From NCBI GenBank assembly GCA_016210935.1, contig JACQTH010000408.1, forward strand, positions 1 through 9,326: a stretch of 9,326 nucleotides of DNA, in the 5' to 3' direction. The position numbers and the translations under genes are program-made. How positions within the stretch are numbered: the first letter of the stretch is position 1; the number at the start of each line of letters is the position of its first letter. The notes under the pieces are model-generated. The model did not search any database. It was not told the DNA's origin and saw only the letters and a program-made list of their open reading frames with translations. The DNA comes from Acidobacteriota bacterium. Its GTDB lineage: Bacteria > Acidobacteriota > Vicinamibacteria > Vicinamibacterales > JACQTH01. Below, one piece after another: positions 1 to 6,960 of the stretch.

Positions 1-2
1 CC

Positions 3-209
3 TCGCAGGCCCTCATCCTCGGCGGCAAGGCGCGGGCGCTGATGAACGGACGCTATAACGTCTCGATCAAGGATATTCAGGCGCTGGCGGCGCCGATCTT
101 CCGCCATCGCGTCGTGACGAACTTCTACGCGGAATCGGAAGGCATCAATCCCGATCGCATCGTCGAGCGCCTGCTCGAGGCCGTCCCGCCGCCTCGGAGC
201 GGGATGTGA
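3..209 (+). CDS. MoxR-family AAA+ ATPase, C-terminal end only (5' truncated)
   Basis: The last 68 codons of a gene entering from the left edge, ending in TGA at 207-209. The translation begins SQALILGGKARALMNGRY, then NVSIKDIQALAAPIFRHRVV and ends in VERLLEAVP followed by a short Pro-rich tail. This is the C-terminal helical lid of MoxR-type AAA+ ATPases, which in the family carries the sensor-2 arginine region and a conserved 'lRHR' helix. The Walker A and B motifs lie outside the window. MoxR ATPases are cytoplasmic chaperone-like ATPases that act on VWA proteins encoded beside them, and the next gene is exactly such a partner. The stop codon overlaps the next start (GTGA, 206-209), so the two genes are probably translationally coupled. 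Family assignment is strong; the substrate is not known. Confidence 0.93.
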   Translation, partial: SQALILGGKARALMNGRYNVSIKDIQALAAPIFRHRVVTNFYAESEGINPDRIVERLLEAVPPPRSGM

Positions 210-1111
210 AGGGCAGCACCCGGCCCGGCGAGCTTCACTTTCTCGATCCCGCCATCATCAGCCGGATCGGATCGATGGAGCTGAAGGCGCGGACAATCGT
301 CGAAGGATTCCTTTCGGGCCTCCATCGCAGTCCCTATCGCGGGTTCAGCGTCGAATTCGCCGAGTATCGACAGTACCTGCCGGGCGACGATCTCTCGACG
401 ATCGACTGGAAGGTCTACGCACGGTCGGACCGGTACTATGTGAAGAAATACGAGGAGGAGACGAACCTCGAATGCCACATCCTCCTCGACATCAGCGCGT
501 CGATGGGGTATCAGTCGCGCGGGATCACGAAAGCCGAGTACGGATCGTATCTGGCGGCGGCGCTGGCCTACTTGATGAACCGCCAGCGCGATGCCGTCGG
601 CCTGGTGACGTTCGACGACCGGCTGGTGGAGATGCGGCCCGCCAGCTCGCGTCCGGGACATCTGCGGTCGCTGCTCGTGGTGTTGAACGATGTCAAGCTC
701 GGAAAGCAGACGAATGTCTCGAAGCCGTTGCACCAGCTCGCGGAGACGCTGGTGAAGCGTGGTCTCGTCGTGCTCATCTCCGATCTGCTGGATGATCCGC
801 AGCGAGTCATCGAGGGACTGAAACATTTCCGGTTCAAAGGCACGGACGTCATCGTCTTTCATCTGCTGGACAACGATGAGCTGACGTTTCCGTTCCAGCG
901 ACCGACCCGATTTCGGGATCTCGAAACCGATGAGGAAGTCATGGCCGTGCCGAACGTGGTTCGCCAGCAGTATCTGGATGAGGTGCAGCGGACGATCGAG
1001 CTCTACCGGCGCGAGCTGAAGAGCGCCAACATCGATTACTGTCTGCTCGACACTTCCGAGCCGCTGGAGTTCGGATTGCTGTCATACCTGTCCAGGCGCG
1101 GCAGGGCTTGA
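206..1111 (+). CDS. DUF58 domain-containing protein (VWA-like, MoxR partner)
   Basis: A 301-residue soluble protein of normal length for the DUF58 family. The family signature is clear: FSVEFAEYRQYLPGDD at about 47-62, then IDWKVYARSDRYYVKKYEEE at about 66-85. It is followed by a VWA-like fold whose metal site (MIDAS) is complete: DISAS at 95-99, Thr169 in the GKQTN segment and Asp193 in VVLISD. There is no signal peptide or membrane segment, so it is cytoplasmic or peripheral. I chose the GTG at 206 because it overlaps the moxR stop, has a GGAG about 7 nt upstream and gives the expected family N-terminus (GELHFLDPAIISRIGSMELKA); the internal ATG at Met24 would cut into that region. DUF58 proteins are almost always encoded next to a MoxR ATPase and are presumed to be its partner. 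The biochemical role is unproven. It is followed by a repeat-filled gap rather than by another overlap. Confidence 0.95.
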   Translation: MKGSTRPGELHFLDPAIISRIGSMELKARTIVEGFLSGLHRSPYRGFSVEFAEYRQYLPGDDLSTIDWKVYARSDRYYVKKYEEETNLECHILLDISASMGYQSRGITKAEYGSYLAAALAYLMNRQRDAVGLVTFDDRLVEMRPASSRPGHLRSLLVVLNDVKLGKQTNVSKPLHQLAETLVKRGLVVLISDLLDDPQRVIEGLKHFRFKGTDVIVFHLLDNDELTFPFQRPTRFRDLETDEEVMAVPNVVRQQYLDEVQRTIELYRRELKSANIDYCLLDTSEPLEFGLLSYLSRRGRA

Positions 1112-1215
1112 GGGGTGCGAGGTGCAGGGTGCAAAGGTGCAAGGTGCCAAGAGGCAACGATGCGAGGGTCGGTTGCACCTCCGCACCTTGCACCTCCGCA
1201 CCATGAGCTGAACTC
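1112..1215 (+). repeat. Heptad inverted-repeat element 1 (GGTGC type), DUF58-BatA junction
   Basis: The entire gap between two genes is one imperfect inverted repeat. The left arm (about 1114-1147) is a run of units around AGGTGCA with period 7, occasionally 8. The right arm (about 1173-1202) is its reverse complement, and the reverse-complemented right arm lines up with the left arm over about 30 nt with only a few mismatches or single-base gaps. The centre (about 1148-1172) includes GGCAACGATGCGAGGGTCGG. Transcribed in the operon mRNA it should form a long hairpin ending 13 nt before the next start codon. There is no T-tract after the stem, so an intrinsic terminator is unlikely. The design and unit core match elements 2, 3 and 4 in this window. 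Confidence 0.9.
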
Positions 1216-3111
1216 ATGAGCTTTCTGTATCCGGTCTTCCTCGTCGGCGCCCTCGCCGTGGCGATTCCGATTCTGCTGCACCTGTTGAGGCGCGAAACAG
1301 ACGTCCGGGTGCCGTTCAGCGCGGTGCGCTTTCTCCGACATGCGCCGGTCGAGGTTGCGCATCGACGCCGGTTGCGCGAGCTGATTCTTCTCGCGTTGCG
1401 CGTGAGCGCGCTGGCCCTGCTGGCGCTCGCGTTCGCGCGGCCGTTCCTCTCCCGCGGAATCGCCGCCGGCACCTCCCCATTGACCGTCGTCGCGATCGAC
1501 ACGTCATACAGCCTGACGGCGCCCGGCCAGTTCGAGCGGGCGCGGCAGCTCGCGCGGCGGGCCATCGACGAGGCGCCGGCATCGCACCTGGTGTCCCTGA
1601 TTGCGTTCGACGACGACGCGCGGGTCGTGGCGATGCCCGAGGCGCGTGCGAGCGTCCTCGCGAAGCTTGCCGGCGTTCGACCGGGTTACGGGCGCACCCG
1701 TTATCGGGCGGCCCTGAGTCGAGCGGCTGAGATCTTCGGCCTGCGCGGCGGCAAGCTGGTCGTCGTCACCGATCTTCAGCAAGTGGGATGGGATGGCGGC
1801 GACACGGTGACGTTCGGACCTGGCGTGGAGGTCGAGGTCGCGGACGTCGGACCGCCGTCCGGCAATCTGGCGATCACGGCGTTTCGTCTCGAGGAGGGCC
1901 GGCCCGCCGTCTCGATTCGCAACCTGGGCCTGCTCCTGCGAACGGGTCAAGTCCGGCTGGAGGTCGATGGGCGTCAGCTGGCCGAGATGCCGTTCACGAT
2001 CGGGCCGGGTACCTCCGCGACGCTGAACTTCGCGCTGTCGCTCCCGGCGACCGGCACGGCTCGTGCCACGATCGAGGACGGGAACGGATACGCCGCGGAC
2101 AACGTCCGCTATCTGGTCCTCGATCCACCGAGGGCCCGCGCCATCCTGGCGATCACGGGGAGCAACCCGCGAGGCGACGCGTTCTATCTGGAGCGCGCGC
2201 TGCAGGTGGACGAGACGTCCCGGTTTCGCGTCGAGCTGGTGGCGGCCTCCGCGGTCGCGCGGCTCGATCCGGCTGCGCTTCGCAAATTCGCTTCGATCTT
2301 CCTCCTGGGCAGTCAAGGATTGGATCTGCGAGGCGCCGAGCACCTGGCCGGATTCGTGAAGAGCGGTGGAGGGTTGATGATCGCCGCCGGCGCGCGACTG
2401 GATCAGGTGCTGGTCCAGGCGCTGTTTGGGGCGCTCCGGTTCGACGGTGCCTGGGAAGGCCGAACGGCCCCGGTCTCGTTGGTCCCGGCCAATGTCCACC
2501 ACCCGATCCTGCGACCGTTCGGTCCGTTGACGGGGACGCTCAGCAACGTCCAGTTCCGGCAGACAGCCGCGCTCCCCGAGCACGATCGGTGGCAGGTCAT
2601 CGCGCGGTTCAGCAACGGGAAGCCGGCGCTCGTGGAGTCCACGCTGGGCGAAGGACGCATCCTACTGTTCGCGTCGGATCTGAGCAATCGCGGCAACGAC
2701 TTCCCGCTGCATCCGGGATTCGTGCCCTTGATTCATGAGGCCGCGCGCTACCTCGGCGCCGTGCACGAACACCCCTCAGAGCTCGTGCCGGCGGAAGTCC
2801 CTGCCGGCATGAAACGTGAGCCCGGCATCATCGAGCTGCCCGCTGACGCACGTGACAGGCGCGGCGGCGCGGCCATGGGATCCGAAGGCAGGCGTGTGGC
2901 CGTCAACGTCGACATCAACGAGTCGGAGGTCTCACGGCTGGATGCCGGGCAGTTTGCCGCCGCCATCACGAGGTCCAGCGTTTCTGCGAAGGACGCGGCC
3001 CGAACCGAGGCGCGGCAGATCGAAGAGCAGCAGAATCTCTGGCGCTACGGGCTCATGTTGATGATTGTCGCGCTCGCGGCCGAACTCGTGGTTGGCCGCG
3101 CAGCGGCATAG
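1216..3111 (+). CDS. BatA-type membrane protein with VWA and GATase-like domains
   Basis: A 631-residue membrane protein. The N-terminus, MSFLYPVFLVGALAVAIPIL followed by LHLLRR and a VPFSAVRFL segment, is the BatA N-terminal domain, with membrane helices at about 4-23 and 56-77. A VWA domain follows with an intact MIDAS: DTSYS (95-99), Thr161 (YGRTRY) and Asp186 (VVVTD). From about 305 to 430 lies a class-I-glutamine-amidotransferase-like Rossmann region (RAILAITGSNP, then FVKSGGGLMIAAGA) without a recognisable nucleophile cysteine. At about 489-508 comes LSNRGNDFPLHPGFVPLIHE, typical of long BatA-like proteins. The last helix is at about 608-626. BatA proteins were named for Bacteroides aerotolerance; that role should not be assumed here. 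The ATG at 1216 is supported by the family N-terminus, although no good ribosome-binding site precedes it because element 1 runs almost up to it. It is probably a membrane target of the MoxR/DUF58 pair. Confidence 0.9.
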   Translation: MSFLYPVFLVGALAVAIPILLHLLRRETDVRVPFSAVRFLRHAPVEVAHRRRLRELILLALRVSALALLALAFARPFLSRGIAAGTSPLTVVAIDTSYSLTAPGQFERARQLARRAIDEAPASHLVSLIAFDDDARVVAMPEARASVLAKLAGVRPGYGRTRYRAALSRAAEIFGLRGGKLVVVTDLQQVGWDGGDTVTFGPGVEVEVADVGPPSGNLAITAFRLEEGRPAVSIRNLGLLLRTGQVRLEVDGRQLAEMPFTIGPGTSATLNFALSLPATGTARATIEDGNGYAADNVRYLVLDPPRARAILAITGSNPRGDAFYLERALQVDETSRFRVELVAASAVARLDPAALRKFASIFLLGSQGLDLRGAEHLAGFVKSGGGLMIAAGARLDQVLVQALFGALRFDGAWEGRTAPVSLVPANVHHPILRPFGPLTGTLSNVQFRQTAALPEHDRWQVIARFSNGKPALVESTLGEGRILLFASDLSNRGNDFPLHPGFVPLIHEAARYLGAVHEHPSELVPAEVPAGMKREPGIIELPADARDRRGGAAMGSEGRRVAVNVDINESEVSRLDAGQFAAAITRSSVSAKDAARTEARQIEEQQNLWRYGLMLMIVALAAELVVGRAAA

Positions 3112-3227
3112 AGAAGGTGCAGAGGTGCAAGGTGCAAAGGTGCAAAGGTGCCAACGGCAACATCCAGAATTAGACGGCTTCGCACCTTGCACCCTGCACC
3201 CTGCACCTTGCACCTTGCGTCGACGAC
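3112..3227 (+). repeat. Heptad inverted-repeat element 2 (GGTGC type), BatA-DUF4175 junction
   Basis: It fills the gap between two genes. The left arm (about 3115-3151) holds five units around AAGGTGC spaced 7-8 nt. The right arm (about 3182-3219) holds the complementary units (CACCTTG, CACCCTG) at a strict 7-nt period. The arms pair over most of their length around a centre of about 30 nt (3152-3181). The start of the centre, GGTGCCAAC then GGCAAC, closely resembles the same place in element 1 (GGTGCCAAGA then GGCAAC), so the two are copies of one element and not chance low-complexity sequence. No T-tract follows the stem. The next start codon lies 8 nt beyond the stem, leaving no room for a normal ribosome-binding site. 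Confidence 0.92.
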
Positions 3228-6200
3228 ATGACTGACGATATCGAGGTCTTAGGACGCACGCTCCGGCGCACACGTGCGCGATGGCGCCGGTTGACGGCGC
3301 TGCGAGCCGTGGGCCGCTGGTCGTCCGCCGCTGCGCTGGTGCTCTTCCTGACGCTGAGCGTGTATTGGCTGCTGCTGCCCTCCGATGGGTGGTTGCTCGT
3401 GTTGGCAGCCGCCGGGCTGGGGATCACGGTGGGCCTGCTGGTGCCGGCGGCCCGAGCTTCGATGAGCGCACCGGCCGATCGACAGGTTGCCCGATTCGTC
3501 GAGGAGCGATGTCCGGAGCTCGAGGATCGGCTGGCCAGCGCGGCGGAGTACGTGGAAACGGAGCTGAAGCGCCCGAGAAACAGCTTACCTGGCTCCCGGC
3601 TCCCGGCTTCGGGCTTCAGCGAGATTGCACCGGAGCCTGCCCTCCTGGAGCCTGGAGCCCGCAGCCCGCAGCCGATAACCCCACAGAGTCTTTATGGCCC
3701 AAGAGTCGTCGCCGATGCCGCCCGGCGTCTCGAGGGGCTTGATTTCGATCGCGTGGTCGATCAGCACGATCTCCGGAAGGCGTCCGTGCTGACTGTCGCC
3801 TCACTCCTTGCGCTCTGCCTCGTGGCCTATGTGGGCCGCCAGCCGGCCGCGCGTGCGTTCGATCTCGCCACGATGTACGCGTTTCCGGGCCGGGTCCAGA
3901 TCGCCGTGTCACCAGGGAACGTCCGACTGCCGGCGGGGCAGGCGCTCGTCGTCCGCGCCCGGGTGACAGGCGCGCCACAAGTGACTCCCCAGCTCGAGCT
4001 GGTCAGCGGATCGGCCCGCCGCGCGTTGTCGATGCACGCTGCCCGCGATCCCGAGACGTACGAGATCACCCTCGATGGTGTCACTGCCGCGTTCGAGTAC
4101 TTTGTCGAAGCCGGCTCGACGCGCTCGGACACGTACGACGTCAGCGTCATCTATCCGCCGCGCGTCAAACGGATCGATCTTCGCTATACGTATCCGAAAG
4201 CGTTCGGGCTCCAACCCCGAGTTGAAGAAAACGGCGGCGACATTTACGGTCCTGCGGGCACCAGGGTGACAGTCGACGTGCATGCCGACAAGCCGCTGCG
4301 AGATGCGGCACTCGTGCTGGCCGACGGGAAACGTCTTGCGTTGAGCGCAGGCCAACAGAGCTCGAGCGCGCAGGTGGAAATCGAGTTGACGGAGGATACG
4401 TCGTATCGCCTGGCGCTTCACGACCGCGACGGTCTGCGCAGTCACGGCGAGACCGAGTATTTCGTGCGCCTGCTGAGCGACCGCCCGCCCGACGTGCGGA
4501 TCCTGCAGCCGGTGGGCGACACGCAGGTGACGGCGCTCGAAGAGGTGACGATCGAGGCGCGCGCGGACGATGACCATGGGATCGAAGGGTTCGAGCTGGT
4601 CTACGCGGTGAGGGGCGGAGAAGAGCAGGTCGCGCCTTTTGCGGTCGACAAATCCCAGCCGACCGCGGAAGGCGCGCGCGTCCTCTATATGGAGGACCTC
4701 GGCGTCCGTCCGGGCGATTTCGTCACCTACTTCGCGCGCGCGCGTGACATCAGCCGCGGGAAGCGATCCACGGAGGTGCGCAGCGACATCTTCTTCCTCG
4801 AGGTGAAAGGGTACGAAGAGGAATTCTCGCTCGCCCAGAGTCAGGCGATGGCCGGCGGCGGCGGCGGGACGCCGTTCGAGGATCTCGCCGCGGCGCAGAA
4901 GGAGATCATCATCGCGACGTGGAAACTGGATCGCCGGGCGCTGGATGGCCAGTCCGGGCGGTCCGCGGACGATGTCAAGGCGGTGGCCACGGCACAGGGG
5001 CAGCTGCGGCTGAAGACCGAGCAGGTGGCGCAAATCCAGAGTGGAGCGGCGGCGCGCCGTCGCCGCCTCCGCGTCGGCGGCGAGGAGACGGCCGAACATC
5101 CTCTCGCACTGGCTGTCCAGGCGATGACCCGCGCGGAGACGGCCCTGGGCCGTCTCGACACGAAGAACGCGCTGCCGCCGGAGATGGAAGCCCTGAACCA
5201 GCTCCTGAGGGCGCAGGCGGAGATTCGGAGGACGCAGATCAGCCGGCAGCAGGCGGGCGGCGGGATGGGCGGCTCCGGACGGCAAGGACAGGATCTGTCC
5301 GCCTTGTTCGATCGCGAGCTGCAGCGCCAGCAACAGACGAACTACGAGAATCCGACCTCGTCCGAGCATCGCCGGGATGCGGACGACCGGAACGACGCGC
5401 TCGACAAGGTCCGTGAGCTCGCCCGGCGTCAGGAAGCGCTGGCGAAACAGCAGGAGGAGCTGGCGCGACAGCGATCCCGGTTGAGCGAAGAGGAACTGAA
5501 GCGCCAGCTCGAGCGGCTGACCCGCGAGCAGAGCGAGCTCAGGCGTCAGGCGGAGCAGCTCTCGCAGCAGATGGCGCCACAGCCGGGGCAGCGCCAGAGC
5601 CAGTCGCAAGGCCGCGGGCGCGGGTCGGGTGCGGCCGGTCGCGGCGAGTCGAACCAGAACGATCGCCTGCGCGAGATCTCCGAGGAAATGGGCCACGCGG
5701 CCAACGAGTTGCGACGCGAGGATCTGGAGCGCGCCAGCACGCGCAGCGGCCGCGCGAGCGACCTGCTGCGCCAGCTCGAACAGCGGCTCGGCGCCAACCA
5801 GCCGAACGATCGCGCCCGTCAGCTCGGCGACGTGCAGCTCGAAGCGCGCCAGCTCGCAGACGCGCAGCAGCGGATCGGCGCGGAAGCCGGTCGGATGACG
5901 AAAGGCACGAGTGCCGATGCGCTGCGCCGGCTCGCTGGTGAGAAGGAACGGCTGGCCGATCGAACCGGGGCGCTGACGGAAGCCGTGAAGCGCGCTACCG
6001 GGAACGGGGGCGGCGAGCAGACGTCGGGACGGGAGTCACAGGCGCTTGCCGACGCCCTGCAGCAACTGGAGGCGCAGCAGCTCGATCGTCAGATGCGAGA
6101 GGGAGCCGGACGACTTCGGCGGCAGGGCGAGGCGGCAGCCCAGGCGCAGCGCGATCAAAAGGCCGGGCAATCCGACGCTCCGCCGCGATTGAGCGACGCC

Positions 6201-6842
6201 GAAGCCCGCCGCGAGCAACAGCTGGCCCAGACGTACGAGCGCCTGGCCGATCGCCTGGGCGGCGCCACCGCCCGGGCAGATGCCGAAGCCAATCGGCTGG
6301 CGGACGAGATCGCGAAGACGCAGGAGCTTCGGCAACGCTGGGAGCAGCTCTCACGCGATCACGATCGGTTGCGGCAGGAGGCCGACCGGCAGGGCCGGGC
6401 CGCCGGGCCGGGTCGTGACGGAGAAGGAGGCCGCCAGGGCAGCGAAGGTCCCGCAGGCCGTCAGGGATCTGGAGCGGGCGCTGGTGGCGGGACCGATCTC
6501 GCGAAACTCCGAGAAGAACACCAGCGGCAGTTGCAGCACGCCGAGGAGCTGATGAAGGAGCTGCGGCAGTCGATGCCCGGGGGCGCCGGCACGACTCCGG
6601 AAGGCCAGCAGATGGTGACCTCCGCGCCCGGCACCGAAGCGTTCAAGCAGGATTTCGCGAAGTGGGACCAGTTGCGCAAGATGATCGAGTCGACGCTCGA
6701 TCACGCCGAGCGGACGCTGTCCGAGACGCTGCGCGAGCGTCAGGCCAGGGATCGGTTGAACGCCGGCGCGGGCGAGCAGACGCCGGAACAGTATCGGAAA
6801 TGGGTGGAGAAGTATTTTCAGGCGTTAGCGCGAAAGAAGTGA
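3228..6842 (+). CDS. DUF4175-type membrane protein with long coiled-coil region
   Basis: A 1204-residue protein. A basic N-terminus leads into membrane helices at about 32-50 and 55-73, then a loop (74-186), then a third helix at about 186-203. The positive-inside pattern puts the N-terminus and this loop in the cytoplasm and everything after 203 outside the membrane. Residues about 210-520 look beta-rich and Ig-like, with DDDHGIEGFELVYAVRGG at about 445-462 and VRPGDFVTYFARARD at about 491-505, patterns common in DUF4175-type proteins. A Gly run and PFEDLAAAQKEIIIATWKL come near 542-570. From about 570 to the end the chain is rich in Arg, Gln, Glu and Ala with strong heptad patterns (for example 725-780), broken by Gly/Ser/Gln linkers, and it closes with YRKWVEKYFQALARKK, a usual family ending. 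The odd feature is residues about 118-151, a Pro/Ser/Leu/Glu-rich insert encoded by repeat element 3. The start at 3228 fits the membrane topology. Scaffold role is inferred; family call is fairly firm. Confidence 0.82.
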   Translation: MTDDIEVLGRTLRRTRARWRRLTALRAVGRWSSAAALVLFLTLSVYWLLLPSDGWLLVLAAAGLGITVGLLVPAARASMSAPADRQVARFVEERCPELEDRLASAAEYVETELKRPRNSLPGSRLPASGFSEIAPEPALLEPGARSPQPITPQSLYGPRVVADAARRLEGLDFDRVVDQHDLRKASVLTVASLLALCLVAYVGRQPAARAFDLATMYAFPGRVQIAVSPGNVRLPAGQALVVRARVTGAPQVTPQLELVSGSARRALSMHAARDPETYEITLDGVTAAFEYFVEAGSTRSDTYDVSVIYPPRVKRIDLRYTYPKAFGLQPRVEENGGDIYGPAGTRVTVDVHADKPLRDAALVLADGKRLALSAGQQSSSAQVEIELTEDTSYRLALHDRDGLRSHGETEYFVRLLSDRPPDVRILQPVGDTQVTALEEVTIEARADDDHGIEGFELVYAVRGGEEQVAPFAVDKSQPTAEGARVLYMEDLGVRPGDFVTYFARARDISRGKRSTEVRSDIFFLEVKGYEEEFSLAQSQAMAGGGGGTPFEDLAAAQKEIIIATWKLDRRALDGQSGRSADDVKAVATAQGQLRLKTEQVAQIQSGAAARRRRLRVGGEETAEHPLALAVQAMTRAETALGRLDTKNALPPEMEALNQLLRAQAEIRRTQISRQQAGGGMGGSGRQGQDLSALFDRELQRQQQTNYENPTSSEHRRDADDRNDALDKVRELARRQEALAKQQEELARQRSRLSEEELKRQLERLTREQSELRRQAEQLSQQMAPQPGQRQSQSQGRGRGSGAAGRGESNQNDRLREISEEMGHAANELRREDLERASTRSGRASDLLRQLEQRLGANQPNDRARQLGDVQLEARQLADAQQRIGAEAGRMTKGTSADALRRLAGEKERLADRTGALTEAVKRATGNGGGEQTSGRESQALADALQQLEAQQLDRQMREGAGRLRRQGEAAAQAQRDQKAGQSDAPPRLSDAEARREQQLAQTYERLADRLGGATARADAEANRLADEIAKTQELRQRWEQLSRDHDRLRQEADRQGRAAGPGRDGEGGRQGSEGPAGRQGSGAGAGGGTDLAKLREEHQRQLQHAEELMKELRQSMPGGAGTTPEGQQMVTSAPGTEAFKQDFAKWDQLRKMIESTLDHAERTLSETLRERQARDRLNAGAGEQTPEQYRKWVEKYFQALARKK
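3584..3680 (+). repeat. Heptad inverted-repeat element 3 (GGAGC type) inside a coding region
   Basis: Within the DUF4175-like gene, GGCTCCC repeats at 3591 and 3598, followed by the variants GGCTTCG (3605) and GGCTTCA (3612). After a centre at about 3619-3646 come GGAGCCT (3647), GGAGCCC (3654), GCAGCCC (3661) and GCAGCCG (3668), all at exactly 7-nt spacing. The second array is the imperfect reverse complement of the first. A further GGAGCCT sits at 3632. Read as CTGGAGC/CGGGAGC the units share the GGWGC core of elements 1, 2 and 4. The reading frame stays open across it, giving residues about 118-151 (including LPGSRLPASG and LEPGARSPQP), which look unlike the flanking helical sequence. Unlike elements 1, 2 and 4, the GCWCC-strand arm comes first here. 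Confidence 0.82.
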
Positions 6843-6857
6843 GAAGGAGTGAGAAGG
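6838..6857 (+). repeat. 10-nt tandem duplication over the DUF4175 stop codon
   Basis: AGTGAGAAGG occurs twice back to back (6838-6847 and 6848-6857). The first copy contains the stop codon TGA at 6840-6842; the second carries a spare TGA at 6850-6852. It abuts the left arm of element 4 and may be slippage during growth of the array. Confidence 0.8.
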
Positions 6858-6960
6858 AGCTAGGAGCGAGGAGCTAGGAGCGAGGAGTTAGGAGGGAGTT
6901 AGGAGGAAACATCCTACTTCTAGCTCCTAGCTCCTAACTCCTAGCTCCTCCTCAACACTC
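6843..6960 (+). repeat. Heptad inverted-repeat element 4 (TAGGAGC type), DUF4175-VWA junction
   Basis: It fills the gap between two genes. The left arm (about 6856-6906) reads GGAGCTA, GGAGCGA, GGAGCTA, GGAGCGA, GGAGTTA at a 7-nt period from 6856, then two irregular units. The right arm (6920-6953) is TAGCTCC, TAGCTCC, TAACTCC, TAGCTCC then TCCTC, the reverse complement. The centre is only 13 nt (6907-6919). It is the most regular and longest-armed of the four elements. A separate 10-nt tandem duplication at 6838-6857 lies over the stop codon at its left edge. There is no T-tract. The next ATG follows the stem by about 7 nt and has no free Shine-Dalgarno sequence; the GGAG motifs all lie in the left arm, where they would pair with CTCC of the right arm. 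Confidence 0.93.

Noticed and set aside
472..795. A plus-strand 107-codon open frame inside the DUF58 gene
   Set aside because: An out-of-frame shadow of DUF58 with Arg/Ala-rich sequence and no start context.
1504..2583. A 359-codon minus-strand open frame
   Set aside because: Antisense to the well-supported BatA-like gene, with low-complexity Arg/Gln/Asp composition and no family pattern.
3112..3227. A MITE or insertion-sequence remnant with target-site duplication
   Set aside because: I could find no matching short direct repeats flanking the elements and no transposase fragment; the ends are simply units of the array.
3909..5696. A 595-codon open frame on the minus strand
   Set aside because: It is the antisense shadow of the DUF4175-like gene; GC-rich codon bias opens the opposite frame, and the translation is Arg/Leu/His-rich with no recognisable domain.
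1112..6960. A CRISPR array or classical tandem satellite
   Set aside because: Units are 7 nt with no unique spacers, and they occur as two opposed arms, not as a single array.
6843..6960. Intrinsic terminators formed by the stems of elements 1, 2 and 4
   Set aside because: None is followed by a T-run, and the downstream genes have no visible promoter and belong to the same functional cluster, so read-through is expected.
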